Shown: in pieces, positions 24,794-32,332 of the stretch
Numbering within the stretch: position 1 is the stretch's first letter
How the letters are laid out: the number at the start of each line of letters is the position of its first letter
Assembly: GCF_900631615.1 (NCBI RefSeq)
Contig: NZ_LR131273.1
Location: 3,132,850-3,196,849 of the forward strand
Length of the DNA: 64,000 nucleotides
Reading direction: 5' to 3'
Origin: Tsukamurella paurometabola
Lineage (GTDB): Bacteria; Actinomycetota; Actinomycetes; Mycobacteriales; Mycobacteriaceae
The notes under the pieces: generated by a model
Told to the model about the DNA's origin: nothing
What the model saw: only the letters and a program-made list of their open reading frames with translations
Database searches by the model: none
Position numbers and translations under genes: made by a program

Positions 24794-24814
24794 GTGCCAG
24801 ATCCGTGCCAGATG
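24794..24814 (+). other. Candidate integrase arm-type sites, right end
   Basis: GTGCCAGAT at 24794 and GTGCCAGATG at 24805, 11 bases apart, directly upstream of the integrase start and inside attR. They match the pair near attL, as expected for P and P' arm sites. The gap 24815-24928 is otherwise featureless and AT-rich. Confidence 0.5.
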
Positions 24815-24928
24815 GGGCGGGTTCAGACGAGGTTATTTGGTGCTCCATGAGTAGGTCAATGTTTCGGGAATCTCCGTGTCAGAACGAGATTCGTGCAGGT
24901 CTACCCATTGACTCAATCGTATCGAAAA

Positions 24929-24955
24929 ACTGGTTCGAGTCCAGTTGGGGGAGCA
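24929..24955. repeat. attR core (27-bp direct repeat, copy 2)
   Basis: Identical over 27 bases to 14232-14258. Only the 3' part of a tRNA is present, so this is the displaced end of tRNA-Asn, not a functional tRNA. The original tRNA terminator follows immediately. Confidence 0.93.
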
Positions 24956-24960
24956 AGCAA

Positions 24961-24984
24961 GCCGCCTCTTCGGAGGCGGCTTTC
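24961..24984 (+). terminator. Original tRNA-Asn terminator, displaced by insertion
   Basis: GCCGCCTC-TTCG-GAGGCGGC followed by TTTCT: an 8-bp stem with UUCG loop and a short T tract, six bases after attR. In an empty site it would sit just downstream of tRNA-Asn; it is now 10.7 kb away. Confidence 0.85.
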
Positions 24985-25008
24985 TGCGTTCCGGGGCGGC
25001 ACCGGGCT

Positions 25009-26556
25009 TCAGCTGTCCGCTCGGCAGGTCGCGAGGACCGGCAGAGCGGGCAGGTGGGTGTAGACCTCGTGGACGGAGCGTCCGGCGACCATCACGGTGC
25101 CGTCGGGCCGGACCAGCGCGGCCGCGGCGTGGTGATCGGTCAACCAGTCCGCCAGGGCTCCCGCGGCCTCGACGACGATCGTCGCCCCACGACGGGTGAT
25201 CTCGTACCGCTGCTCGGCGGTCGGCTCGTTCAGGCTCACGAGGACGAAGCCGGGAGGCCTGCGGTCGAGCCTGCGCCCGTTCGTGCCCACCATCGCGTTG
25301 GGTGCGAGTGTTCCCGCGAGCGTGTTGATCCCCAGTGCGGCGCGGAGCGCCCGGCGCCCGCCGCCGCGGACGTAGTACGAGGTCGACAGGGCCGGGGTGG
25401 CGCTGTCGGTCAGTCTCGCGGTGAGGGAGGGGGCGCGGGAGAGGGCCGGAGCCGCGAGGCCGCGCAGGAGATCGCCCGCCCGGCCGCCGCCGGTCATCAG
25501 TGCACCGATCATGATCGCCTGCCGGATCAGCCCCACGGCGTGCGGCCTCCGCTCCGCCTCATAACTGTCCAGGCTCGCCGGTGGGACGCACCCCGAGAGG
25601 ACGGCGGCGAGTTTCCAACTGAGATTCATCGCGTCCCGGATACCGGCGCCCATGCCCTGACCGATGAACGGCGGAGTGAGGTGCGCGGCATCGCCGAGCA
25701 GGAAGACGCGGCGGTCGCGCCATCGCTGCGCGACCCGGGCGTTGAACGTGTACTCCGCGCAGCGGATGAGCCGGAGATCGGGGTCCGTGAGGTGAGCAAG
25801 CCAGGGATGCAGCAATGGGAGCGCCGTCGCGAGGTCGGCGAAGTCCGCGCCGGTCTCGCCGTCGAGCAACTCGAACTCCCAGCGGTACCGCGTGGGCCCG
25901 ACGCGCATGTACGTCGCCGCGCGCCGGGTGTCGCACACCTGCTGCACTCCTTCCCACTGCCGCAGGTCGGCGGTGGTGTCGATATCGATCACCAGCCACC
26001 GCTGGCTGAACCCGAGGTCGCGCCACCGCGCTCCGATGGCCGCCCTGGTCGTGCTGCCGGCACCGTCGCAGCCCAGGAGGTAGGTGCCCTCGACGGTGAA
26101 CCGGGCACCGGTCGCCCGGTCGGTGGCGTGGACGGTCACCGACGTGTCGCCCTGCGTGACGGCCAGGACTTCCGCGCCGCCGCGCAGGGTGACGAGGTCG
26201 GCGCGCCGGGCAACGGCGTCCCGGAGGAGTCGCTCGAGCTCGGGTTGGTCGAACATCGACGCGGCGGGGAAGCCGTGCACCCCGGATTCGGTCCGCCGCG
26301 GGAACTCGGCGATGAGGTCGAGGGATTCGGTGACGAGTCGTAGTCCCCGCGCCGGGCGCGAGATCGCCGCGAACTCGTCGGCGAGCCCGAGGCGGGCCAG
26401 GATGCGGAAGACTTCGTCGTCGAGGTGGACGGCGCGGGGCTGGGGGAACACGTCGTCCCAGCGCTCCAGGACCACCGACGGTACGCCGTGGTCGGCGAGG
26501 AGCGCCGCGGCCGTCAGGCCGGTGGGGCCCGCGCCGATGATGACGACGGGGTTCAT
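25009..26556 (-). CDS. FAD-dependent aromatic monooxygenase (MhpA-like)
   Basis: 515 residues from ATG 26556. Class A flavoprotein hydroxylase: Rossmann GxGxxG in VIIGAGPTGLTAAALLADHG at the N terminus, the DG motif region CDGAGSTTRAAIG, and the FAD-ribityl GD motif VFLLGDAAHLTPPFIGQGM near residue 280. The C-terminal thioredoxin-like domain seen in phenol-hydroxylase types is present in reduced form. Together with the downstream-pathway neighbours (ring-cleavage dioxygenase, FAH hydrolase), it probably hydroxylates a phenolic or 3-hydroxyphenylpropionate-like compound. The exact substrate cannot be read. Its start overlaps the FAH gene stop (ATGA). Confidence 0.88.
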   Translation of the reverse strand: MNPVVIIGAGPTGLTAAALLADHGVPSVVLERWDDVFPQPRAVHLDDEVFRILARLGLADEFAAISRPARGLRLVTESLDLIAEFPRRTESGVHGFPAASMFDQPELERLLRDAVARRADLVTLRGGAEVLAVTQGDTSVTVHATDRATGARFTVEGTYLLGCDGAGSTTRAAIGARWRDLGFSQRWLVIDIDTTADLRQWEGVQQVCDTRRAATYMRVGPTRYRWEFELLDGETGADFADLATALPLLHPWLAHLTDPDLRLIRCAEYTFNARVAQRWRDRRVFLLGDAAHLTPPFIGQGMGAGIRDAMNLSWKLAAVLSGCVPPASLDSYEAERRPHAVGLIRQAIMIGALMTGGGRAGDLLRGLAAPALSRAPSLTARLTDSATPALSTSYYVRGGGRRALRAALGINTLAGTLAPNAMVGTNGRRLDRRPPGFVLVSLNEPTAEQRYEITRRGATIVVEAAGALADWLTDHHAAAALVRPDGTVMVAGRSVHEVYTHLPALPVLATCRADS

Positions 26557-27491
26557 GCGTGCCGCACCGTGGTGCGTTGCGTGCCCAGGTGCAGGGAGCC
26601 GTCGCCGGATCGGATGGTCGCCTCCACCACGTCGCCGTCGCGTAGGTACTTCGGGTTGCGAGCCTGGCGCCGGAAGAACGCCTTCCACTTGAGGTGGGCC
26701 GGCAGCAGCGATCCGAGGATCTCCACGGGCTTGGGCGGTGCGGTCAACGCCGTACCACCGGGTGTCCCGGTGAGCAGGAGGTCGCCGGGATCGACCCGTT
26801 GGAATCGGGTGAGGGCCTGCAGCGCCTCGACGGGACCGTAGATCATGTCGGCGACGGTGCTGTTCTGTCGCGTCACGCCGTTCACCCGCAGCTCGAGTGT
26901 GAGGGTCGCGAACTTCGCCCACTCGTCGGGGTCGAGCAGCACCAGGACCGGACCGACGGGGGTGAAGCTCGGGTACGACTTCGCCTCGTAGAACTGTGTT
27001 TTCGGCAGCTGGACATCGCGCGCCGAGACGTCGTTGGTGACGACGATGCCGGCCGCGGCCCGGGCCAGGCCCGCGGCGTCGATCGACGATCCTACGGGGA
27101 TGCTCCGCCCGAAGACGATGCCGATCTCCACCTCGTAGTCGAGCAGGGAGACGTGGGCGGGCTTGACGACGTCGTCGAAGGGCCCGGAGATCGAGCCCGA
27201 CGACTTCCGGAAGAACGTCAGGGGGACCGTCTCCGGGTTCATCCCCGAGTCCTTCACGTGGGAGACGTAGTTCGTCATCTGTGCGATCACCCGGCAGGGC
27301 GCCGTCACCGGCGAGACGAGGATCAGGGTCGACGGGTCCACCGGCGTGCTGTCGCCTGCGGCCGCGGCCGTGACCGCAGGGATGTCCGCGAGCAGTTCAG
27401 CGGTGGTGGCGGCGGTGGTGTCGATGCGGCGGGCTCCGCCGGGGATGGAGACCCACCACGCATCGGCGGTGCGGAGAACGGAGTAGCTCAT
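26553..27491 (-). CDS. Fumarylacetoacetate hydrolase-family protein
   Basis: 312 residues from ATG 27491. The FAH catalytic fold is visible: RVIAQMTNYVSHVKDSG, then the metal-binding VSLLDYEVEIGIVFGR (D-x-E-x-E), VTNDVSARDVQ and LLTGTPGGTAL. Family members hydrolyse C-C bonds of ring-fission products or hydrate/decarboxylate dienoates. Here it would act after the extradiol dioxygenase in the same operon. Both ends overlap neighbours by four bases, showing tight translational coupling. Confidence 0.9.
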   Translation of the reverse strand: MSYSVLRTADAWWVSIPGGARRIDTTAATTAELLADIPAVTAAAAGDSTPVDPSTLILVSPVTAPCRVIAQMTNYVSHVKDSGMNPETVPLTFFRKSSGSISGPFDDVVKPAHVSLLDYEVEIGIVFGRSIPVGSSIDAAGLARAAAGIVVTNDVSARDVQLPKTQFYEAKSYPSFTPVGPVLVLLDPDEWAKFATLTLELRVNGVTRQNSTVADMIYGPVEALQALTRFQRVDPGDLLLTGTPGGTALTAPPKPVEILGSLLPAHLKWKAFFRRQARNPKYLRDGDVVEATIRSGDGSLHLGTQRTTVRHA

Positions 27492-28627
27492 GAGCGTGCA
27501 ACTTTCAGTAGGCCGAGGAGGCGTTGGACATCGAATTCGTTGTCGGAGTCCCGTAACGAGGACAGGATCGAGGTGAACTCCCGGAGTGCTGGACGTCCGG
27601 GGCTGACGCCCAGGAAGTCCGCGGTGGCGGGCGGCCCCCACTGGTTGAGCCCCGATGCGGTCATCGGTGCCCAGCCGGCGGGAACGGTGTGGTCGAACCG
27701 GTCGCCGTCGGTGAAGTGCTCGACGAGCAGACCGTCGGGGTCGCGCCAGTAGTCGAAGATCTGGCTGCCCTGGATGTGGCGGCCGATTCCCCACGATCTG
27801 CGGTGCCCCCGCTCGGCGAGGAACTGGCCGCCGGCGGCGAGCGCGTCCAGGTCGCACACCTGGTAGGCCGAGTGGACGTACCGATTCGCGGGGCCGAGCG
27901 CCATCGCCAGGGTGTGGTGATCCGACGGCACCGTGCCGCGATCGCACCGGACGAAACTCATGACCGGGCCGCGATCGCGCTGCCCGGGGAAGTACTGGAA
28001 GTCGCTGACGATGAGTCCCAGGTGGCGCAGGTACCAGTTCAGTGATTCCACGTAGCGGTTCGACTGCAGCACCACGTGGCCGAGCCGTTCGACGACCGCC
28101 GGTGCCCGGGGAGGCCGCTGCGTCGCGTTCGCCCGGTGGGTGGACCCCGCGAAATTGAACGGGGCCCGCACCGACTGCATCGGTAGCGCGGGCCAGTCGG
28201 TCACGTCTGCGACCACACGGACCCTGCATCCGCTCGGGTCGCGGGTCGTGACCGCGTGCCCGCCGAGTGCCGCGTCGAGGGGGCGGACCGGCCGGCCCCA
28301 CGCGTCCGCCAGCGTTCTGAGGTCCGATCTGTCGTGGGCCCGAAAAGCCATGCCGGTGAACGCCGTCCGCGGGGCGCGGCGCACGATCACGCAGGGTGGC
28401 CCAGCGAGTGCGCCGCGTAGGTGCAGTTCATCGGGCGTCTGCAGGACCGGGAGGAGCCCGAAGTCGACGGCGAACGCCGCGGTCCGTGCCAGGTCCGGCT
28501 TGTCGAACTCGAGCCACGCGAGGTCGTCCACCTTGATCACGGGGTTCGGGTGCCGTCCGGAGTGCTCGCCGGGAAGGGCGCCTTCGTCGGCGTGCAGGCC
28601 GTCGTGCACGTCGTGGGTGAGGGACAT
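27488..28627 (-). CDS. Extradiol (type I, VOC-fold) ring-cleavage dioxygenase
   Basis: A 379-residue two-domain VOC protein. The C-terminal domain carries the Fe(II) triad expected of BphC/catechol 2,3-dioxygenase enzymes: His in VVERLGHVVLQS, His in PSDHHTLAMAL, and Glu in DGLLVEHFTDG. The N-terminal domain (about 30-140) lacks a metal site, as usual. It would open a catechol made by the adjacent monooxygenase. First gene of the three-gene operon; inverted repeats lie 32-86 bases upstream. Confidence 0.88.
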   Translation of the reverse strand: MSLTHDVHDGLHADEGALPGEHSGRHPNPVIKVDDLAWLEFDKPDLARTAAFAVDFGLLPVLQTPDELHLRGALAGPPCVIVRRAPRTAFTGMAFRAHDRSDLRTLADAWGRPVRPLDAALGGHAVTTRDPSGCRVRVVADVTDWPALPMQSVRAPFNFAGSTHRANATQRPPRAPAVVERLGHVVLQSNRYVESLNWYLRHLGLIVSDFQYFPGQRDRGPVMSFVRCDRGTVPSDHHTLAMALGPANRYVHSAYQVCDLDALAAGGQFLAERGHRRSWGIGRHIQGSQIFDYWRDPDGLLVEHFTDGDRFDHTVPAGWAPMTASGLNQWGPPATADFLGVSPGRPALREFTSILSSLRDSDNEFDVQRLLGLLKVARS

Positions 28628-28658
28628 CGTGACTCCGATCCGATCGACTATCTGATAA

Positions 28659-28713
28659 TATCGTCACTCACGACGATACCGTCAGTCAAGAGGTTCTGAT
28701 GATTTCGTCATCA
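28659..28713 (-). promoter_or_regulatory. Operator/promoter region of the aromatic operon
   Basis: Two inverted repeats: TATCGTC-N6-GACGATA (28659-28678, perfect 7+6+7) and TGATGA-N5-TCATCA (28697-28713). On the minus strand, a TATTAT hexamer overlaps the first repeat and could be the -10 box. This suggests control by a dimeric repressor or activator of the ring-cleavage operon. No regulator gene is adjacent in the window. The intergenic gap 28628-28800 holds no gene. Confidence 0.6.
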
Positions 28714-28800
28714 ATCGGAGTCTGCTCGGGAACGCCGCCGGTGCACGTATTGAACGCCCGTGACGGCGCAGTTCACCCGTTCGAATCAGGTCTGACCGGG

Positions 28801-29394
28801 TCAATTCCTCCGGAAGGCGAGCACCGGGTAGACGGGGTCCGGGCGTCCGGGCGCCGCCTGTCCGACGCCGACGAACGAGGCGGCACCCACTAGATCCAGG
28901 CCCACGGCGGCGCAGTCCCGGACGAGCAGTGCCGCGCGGTCCGCGTCGGTCCCGTCGTCCGCAACTGCGCCCCACGACAGTCGGCTCGCGGCGCGCTTGT
29001 CCGCCGTCGTCACGAAGAGTCCGCCCGGCGCCAGGACCCGGGTCACCTCGCGGACCGTGGGCGCCGCGGCGTCGAGCAAATGGAGCAGCCAGATCGCCAC
29101 TACCGCATCGATGCTCCCATCGCGGAGAGGCATCGCCTCCGCGGCGGCCCGGGCGACGGACCCCGGAAGTCGTCCCGCGGCGTTCCGCAGCATGCCGTCC
29201 GAGACATCGATGCCGACGGTGTGGAAGCCGCGGCGGCGGAGCTCCACCGCCACGATCCCCGTGCCTGTCGCGAGGTCGAGCACCGTCGAGCCGGGCACCA
29301 GGAGCCGACCCACCACGTCCGCCGCGGCGGACGCCCTCGGCACACCCCCGCGGGTGGCGTCGTAGTCGGCGGCGTGCCGGTCGTAGGTGGACAT
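28801..29394 (-). CDS. Class I SAM-dependent methyltransferase
   Basis: 197 residues from ATG 29394. Motif I is VLDLATGTGIVAVELRRRG, followed by the acidic GIDVSDGMLRNAA and AEAMPLRDGSIDAVVAIWLL (motif post-II) and VLAPGGLFVTT. The fold matches UbiE/Methyltransf_11 enzymes. The acceptor is not identifiable. It stands apart from the aromatic operon, whose control region separates the two; it may be unrelated. Confidence 0.85.
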   Translation of the reverse strand: MSTYDRHAADYDATRGGVPRASAAADVVGRLLVPGSTVLDLATGTGIVAVELRRRGFHTVGIDVSDGMLRNAAGRLPGSVARAAAEAMPLRDGSIDAVVAIWLLHLLDAAAPTVREVTRVLAPGGLFVTTADKRAASRLSWGAVADDGTDADRAALLVRDCAAVGLDLVGAASFVGVGQAAPGRPDPVYPVLAFRRN

Positions 29395-29499
29395 GCGGCG
29401 ACGATAGTCCGACCGCCCGCGCGGCGGAGTGCACGACCGGTGGTGATCGGCCCGAAAACCGCTGGGGACGTGAGGGCGGGCTGGGCGATACTGGGTCGC

Positions 29500-30045
29500 A
29501 TGGCGACGCAGTACGAGCAGATCACCGAGCGGCTGCAGCGGTTCATCGAGGAGCAGCAGATGTTCTTCGTGGGCACAGCCGCACCCGACGGACGGGTCAA
29601 CGTGTCCCCGAAGGGGCTCGACTCCCTGCGCGTCCTGGGGGCGAACCGCGTGGTCTGGCTCAACGGCACGGGCAGTGGTAATGAAACCGCCGCGCACCTA
29701 CTGCGGAATCCGCGGATCACGGTGATGTTCTGCGCCTTCGAGGGCAAGCCGCTCATCCTGCGCCTGTACGGCACGGCCCGGGCCGTTCACGACGGTGACG
29801 CGGACTGGGACGGCCTGATCGGCCTGTTCCCGCCGATGCGCGGTGCCCGCAACGTTTTCGACGTGACCGTCGATCTCGTGCAGACCTCGTGCGGCTTCGG
29901 CGTGCCGCTCTACGAGTACGAGGGGCAGCGCACTCTCATGGACTCGTGGGCCGGGAACAAGGGCGACGACGGCATCGAGCGATACCACCGCGAGCGCAAC
30001 ACCCACAGCATCGACGGCTTCCCGACGGGGATCCCCGTCCGGTAG
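29500..30045 (+). CDS. Pyridoxamine 5'-phosphate oxidase-family (PPOX) protein
   Basis: 181 residues from ATG 29500, preceded by a purine-rich stretch. The split beta-barrel is indicated by MFFVGTAAPDGRVNVSPKG, VVWLNGTGSGNETAAHLLRN and ITVMFCAFEGKPLILRLYG. Such proteins bind FMN or F420 and often act as small-molecule oxidoreductases; this subgroup (with C-terminal NTHSIDGFP) is uncharacterised. It is divergent from the methyltransferase gene. A bidirectional terminator follows. Confidence 0.85.
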   Translation: MATQYEQITERLQRFIEEQQMFFVGTAAPDGRVNVSPKGLDSLRVLGANRVVWLNGTGSGNETAAHLLRNPRITVMFCAFEGKPLILRLYGTARAVHDGDADWDGLIGLFPPMRGARNVFDVTVDLVQTSCGFGVPLYEYEGQRTLMDSWAGNKGDDGIERYHRERNTHSIDGFPTGIPVR

Positions 30046-30048
30046 AGC

Positions 30049-30084
30049 GGTCACCGGCCCGGAGGGGCGGCCGGGCCGGTGACC
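30049..30084. terminator. Strong bidirectional terminator hairpin
   Basis: A perfect 14-bp stem (30049-30062 with 30071-30084) around an 8-base loop, between the convergent PPOX gene and the large exported protein gene. Serves both. Confidence 0.85.
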
Positions 30085-30096
30085 TGTTCCGCGGGG

Positions 30097-32124
30097 TTAC
30101 GCGGCTTGATCCGCGCCGGCGTCGGAGCCGCCGGCGTCAGCGGTGGAGTCCGTGGTCGCCGACGAGTCAGAGGTCGACGGTGCGGTCTCCGCCGGGGCCG
30201 TCGGTTCCGCAGCCTCGGGGGCGGTCGTGGGCTCCTCGGCCGGTGCCTCCGCCGCAGGGGTTTCGACGGTCGGCGTCTCCGCGGTCGGTGTCTCGGCCGG
30301 AGGTGTGGGATCCGGTGTTTGCGTGGGCGTGTCGATCACGGGCGCGGGTGCGGGTGTCACCGGCGGCGCGGTCGTGCCGGAACCCGCATCCGGGGCGTCG
30401 GTGGCTGCCGGCCGGCCCGCGTCCGCGGTCGACTGCACCTCCTCGACACCGGTGTCTCGAGCGAGGAGCGTCGACACCGGCGTGCCGCCGTTCTCCGCTC
30501 GGTGGGCACCGGTGGTCTGCTTCGCCGCCGCGTTCGTGTCCGCGGCGGACTGCGCCGGGGCACCGGGCAGGTTCGCGCTCTGCTCGGACAGCGTCCTCGA
30601 CAGGTCGAGCAGCCGCGACGCCGAGCCGTTGATGAACGGGCCGTACTGGCTGGTGGCGAAGTCCGACAGCGGCTTCAGCGTGACTGCGGAGATCGCCTGG
30701 TAGACCGGACCGAACGCGGTCATGACGGGCTTGATGAAGGCGTCGATGCCGAGCAGCTGCGTCAGCGAGCTGACGCCCAGCGGCGAGGTGACGCCGGTGA
30801 TGATCTGGCTCAGCGGGTCGGTGGGAAGGATGTTCGGCGGGATCAGGCCCGCGCTGGAGTTGGGGCCGGTCTGGCTCCCGACCTGGAGCAGGTTGTCCGT
30901 GAACAGCTTGATGCCGAACAGTGACGGCGACGTCAGGCCCGCGCCCTCCACGCCGAAGTTGAAGCCGCCCAGGCCGTAGAGGATCGGCAGCGGGACGCCC
31001 AGGGGGTTCTGCAGCAACAGCAGGTTCTGGCCGTTGTTGACGTTGATCCCGTTGGTGCCGACGTAGTTCCCGGTGGTCACATTGATGTTGGTGAAACCGA
31101 CCGGCAGGATCGTGTTGACGTTCGTCATCGTCAGGCCGATGGGGGAGTAGACGCCGTTCTGCGTCGGCAGCAGCACGTTCGCGCCGAGCACACCCGCCTT
31201 CGCGAGGCCGAGCGGGAGTTCCACGCCGGCCGCTCCGATCGGCACCGACACCACGGTCTCCGAGCCACCGAGCCATCCAGGGATCTTCAGCGCCGCAGTG
31301 GGCGCAGCACCCCAGAAGCCCGCCTTGGCGCCGAGCGGGAACGTGTAGGTGCCGTCGGCCTGCGGCAGCCACATGGTCCCCGAGGGGAGGCTGCCCTCGG
31401 GGAGGATCTCCAGCGGCCCGAGGGGGATGTCGGGCAGGCCCGGAATGGGGTTGGGGAGGATGAACTTCTTGATCGCCAGCCCACTCGGGGTCTGGACGAA
31501 GGTGTTGAGGACGTTGGTCGTCCCGCTCAGTTGCAGCAGCTTCCAGGCGTAGGAGCTGGTGTACTTGCTCTGCGTCGCGGTGAGACCGTCGACGATTTGG
31601 CTGAGCGCGGGCAGGTCTTTGATGTACGGGCCGATCACGGGCAGACCGAGCGCACCGTCGAGCACCGTCGCGGCGCCGTTGAGGAGCGTGCCGCCCGGCA
31701 TCGACGTGGGCAGGATCTTCGACAGGTCGAGCTGCGAGCCGCCCGGGAGCACGACGTTCGGCACGACACCGGGCACCCCGGTCGGCAGGTTCAGCCCCGC
31801 GATGTTGCGCAGGACGGCCGGCAGGCTCGAGATCTTGGTGACGTCGACCTTGGTGTACGACGAGCCGAAGGTGGGGAGGATGCCGCCGGCCGGCGACGCG
31901 ATCGGATTCCACACGGAGCCGACGCTGTTGGTGACGTTGTTCGAGGCGTTGAGGAAGTTGTCGAGTGCGTGCGAGTAGTCGCTGAACGCTTTGCTGTAGT
32001 CGGGCGCGGCTGCCTGCGCCGGGGCGCTCATCAGGCCGACGGCCGCGGTGGCGCCGACGGCCGTCGCGGCGACTGCCGTGCGCTTGGCGGCCAGCTTGGA
32101 GGCCTTACGATGCTTCGCACTCAT
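30097..32124 (-). CDS. Large exported protein with hydrophobic repeats and Thr/Pro-rich tail
   Basis: 675 residues from ATG 32124, chosen for the signal peptide (RTAVAATAVGATAAVGLMSA, cleavage near AQA-AA). The next 430 residues are rich in Asn, Gly, Leu and Ile (LLPTQNGVYSPIGL, NYVGTNGINVNNGQNL), with no Cys or enzyme signature, suggesting a beta-rich or self-associating surface protein. The last 130 residues are low complexity: Ala/Thr/Pro/Glu (PTAETPTVETPAAEAPAEEP). No family is recognised with confidence. Comparable proteins in mycolata are cell-envelope associated. Transcribed divergently from the serine hydrolase gene across about 208 bases. Confidence 0.75.
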   Translation of the reverse strand: MSAKHRKASKLAAKRTAVAATAVGATAAVGLMSAPAQAAAPDYSKAFSDYSHALDNFLNASNNVTNSVGSVWNPIASPAGGILPTFGSSYTKVDVTKISSLPAVLRNIAGLNLPTGVPGVVPNVVLPGGSQLDLSKILPTSMPGGTLLNGAATVLDGALGLPVIGPYIKDLPALSQIVDGLTATQSKYTSSYAWKLLQLSGTTNVLNTFVQTPSGLAIKKFILPNPIPGLPDIPLGPLEILPEGSLPSGTMWLPQADGTYTFPLGAKAGFWGAAPTAALKIPGWLGGSETVVSVPIGAAGVELPLGLAKAGVLGANVLLPTQNGVYSPIGLTMTNVNTILPVGFTNINVTTGNYVGTNGINVNNGQNLLLLQNPLGVPLPILYGLGGFNFGVEGAGLTSPSLFGIKLFTDNLLQVGSQTGPNSSAGLIPPNILPTDPLSQIITGVTSPLGVSSLTQLLGIDAFIKPVMTAFGPVYQAISAVTLKPLSDFATSQYGPFINGSASRLLDLSRTLSEQSANLPGAPAQSAADTNAAAKQTTGAHRAENGGTPVSTLLARDTGVEEVQSTADAGRPAATDAPDAGSGTTAPPVTPAPAPVIDTPTQTPDPTPPAETPTAETPTVETPAAEAPAEEPTTAPEAAEPTAPAETAPSTSDSSATTDSTADAGGSDAGADQAA

Positions 32125-32332
32125 GGTGGGAGGTTCCTCTCGGACGAAATGCAGATGCTGCAATCGCGCATCCGCGCTGAGAATAAGACTGTTGAAGACG
32201 TGAATATCGCCCTTTGTGCCACAGCAAAATCGGGGAGCAATGCGTCAGTCGTTGGCGTCCGCAGTGCTGACCGAACCTCATTTTTCTTTTGCGGCCACGA
32301 TAGGGTCATCGCAACGATCGAAAGGAAACCCG

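Larger units (their letters stand above)
14232..24955 (-). mobile_element. Integrated 10.7-kb phage-satellite-like element (head genes, no tail genes) in tRNA-Asn
   Basis: Bounded by a perfect 27-bp repeat of the tRNA-Asn 3' end. All recognised genes are on the minus strand, reading away from the right end: integrase, Cys-rich protein, excisionase-like protein, small proteins, RecA-fold helicase, HNH nuclease, large terminase, portal, MuF-like protein, scaffold, moron-like gene, capsid, adaptor and stopper. The head module resembles the SPP1/HK97 order and is complete to the head-tail connectors, then ends in a terminator. There are no tail, lysis, holin or recognisable repressor genes. All frames are intact and closely packed. 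A capsid-forming satellite that borrows tails from a helper is the best fit; a prophage with one large deletion is the alternative. Confidence 0.85.

Noticed and set aside
24929-24984. Second tRNA-Asn gene at the right end of the element
   Set aside because: Only the 3' 25 nucleotides of the tRNA are present, with no D arm or anticodon arm. It is the attR copy followed by the displaced terminator.
28801-29697. Extended methyltransferase starting at 29697
   Set aside because: The extra 101 residues lie antisense to the PPOX gene and lack family features. ATG 29394 gives a normal-length enzyme.
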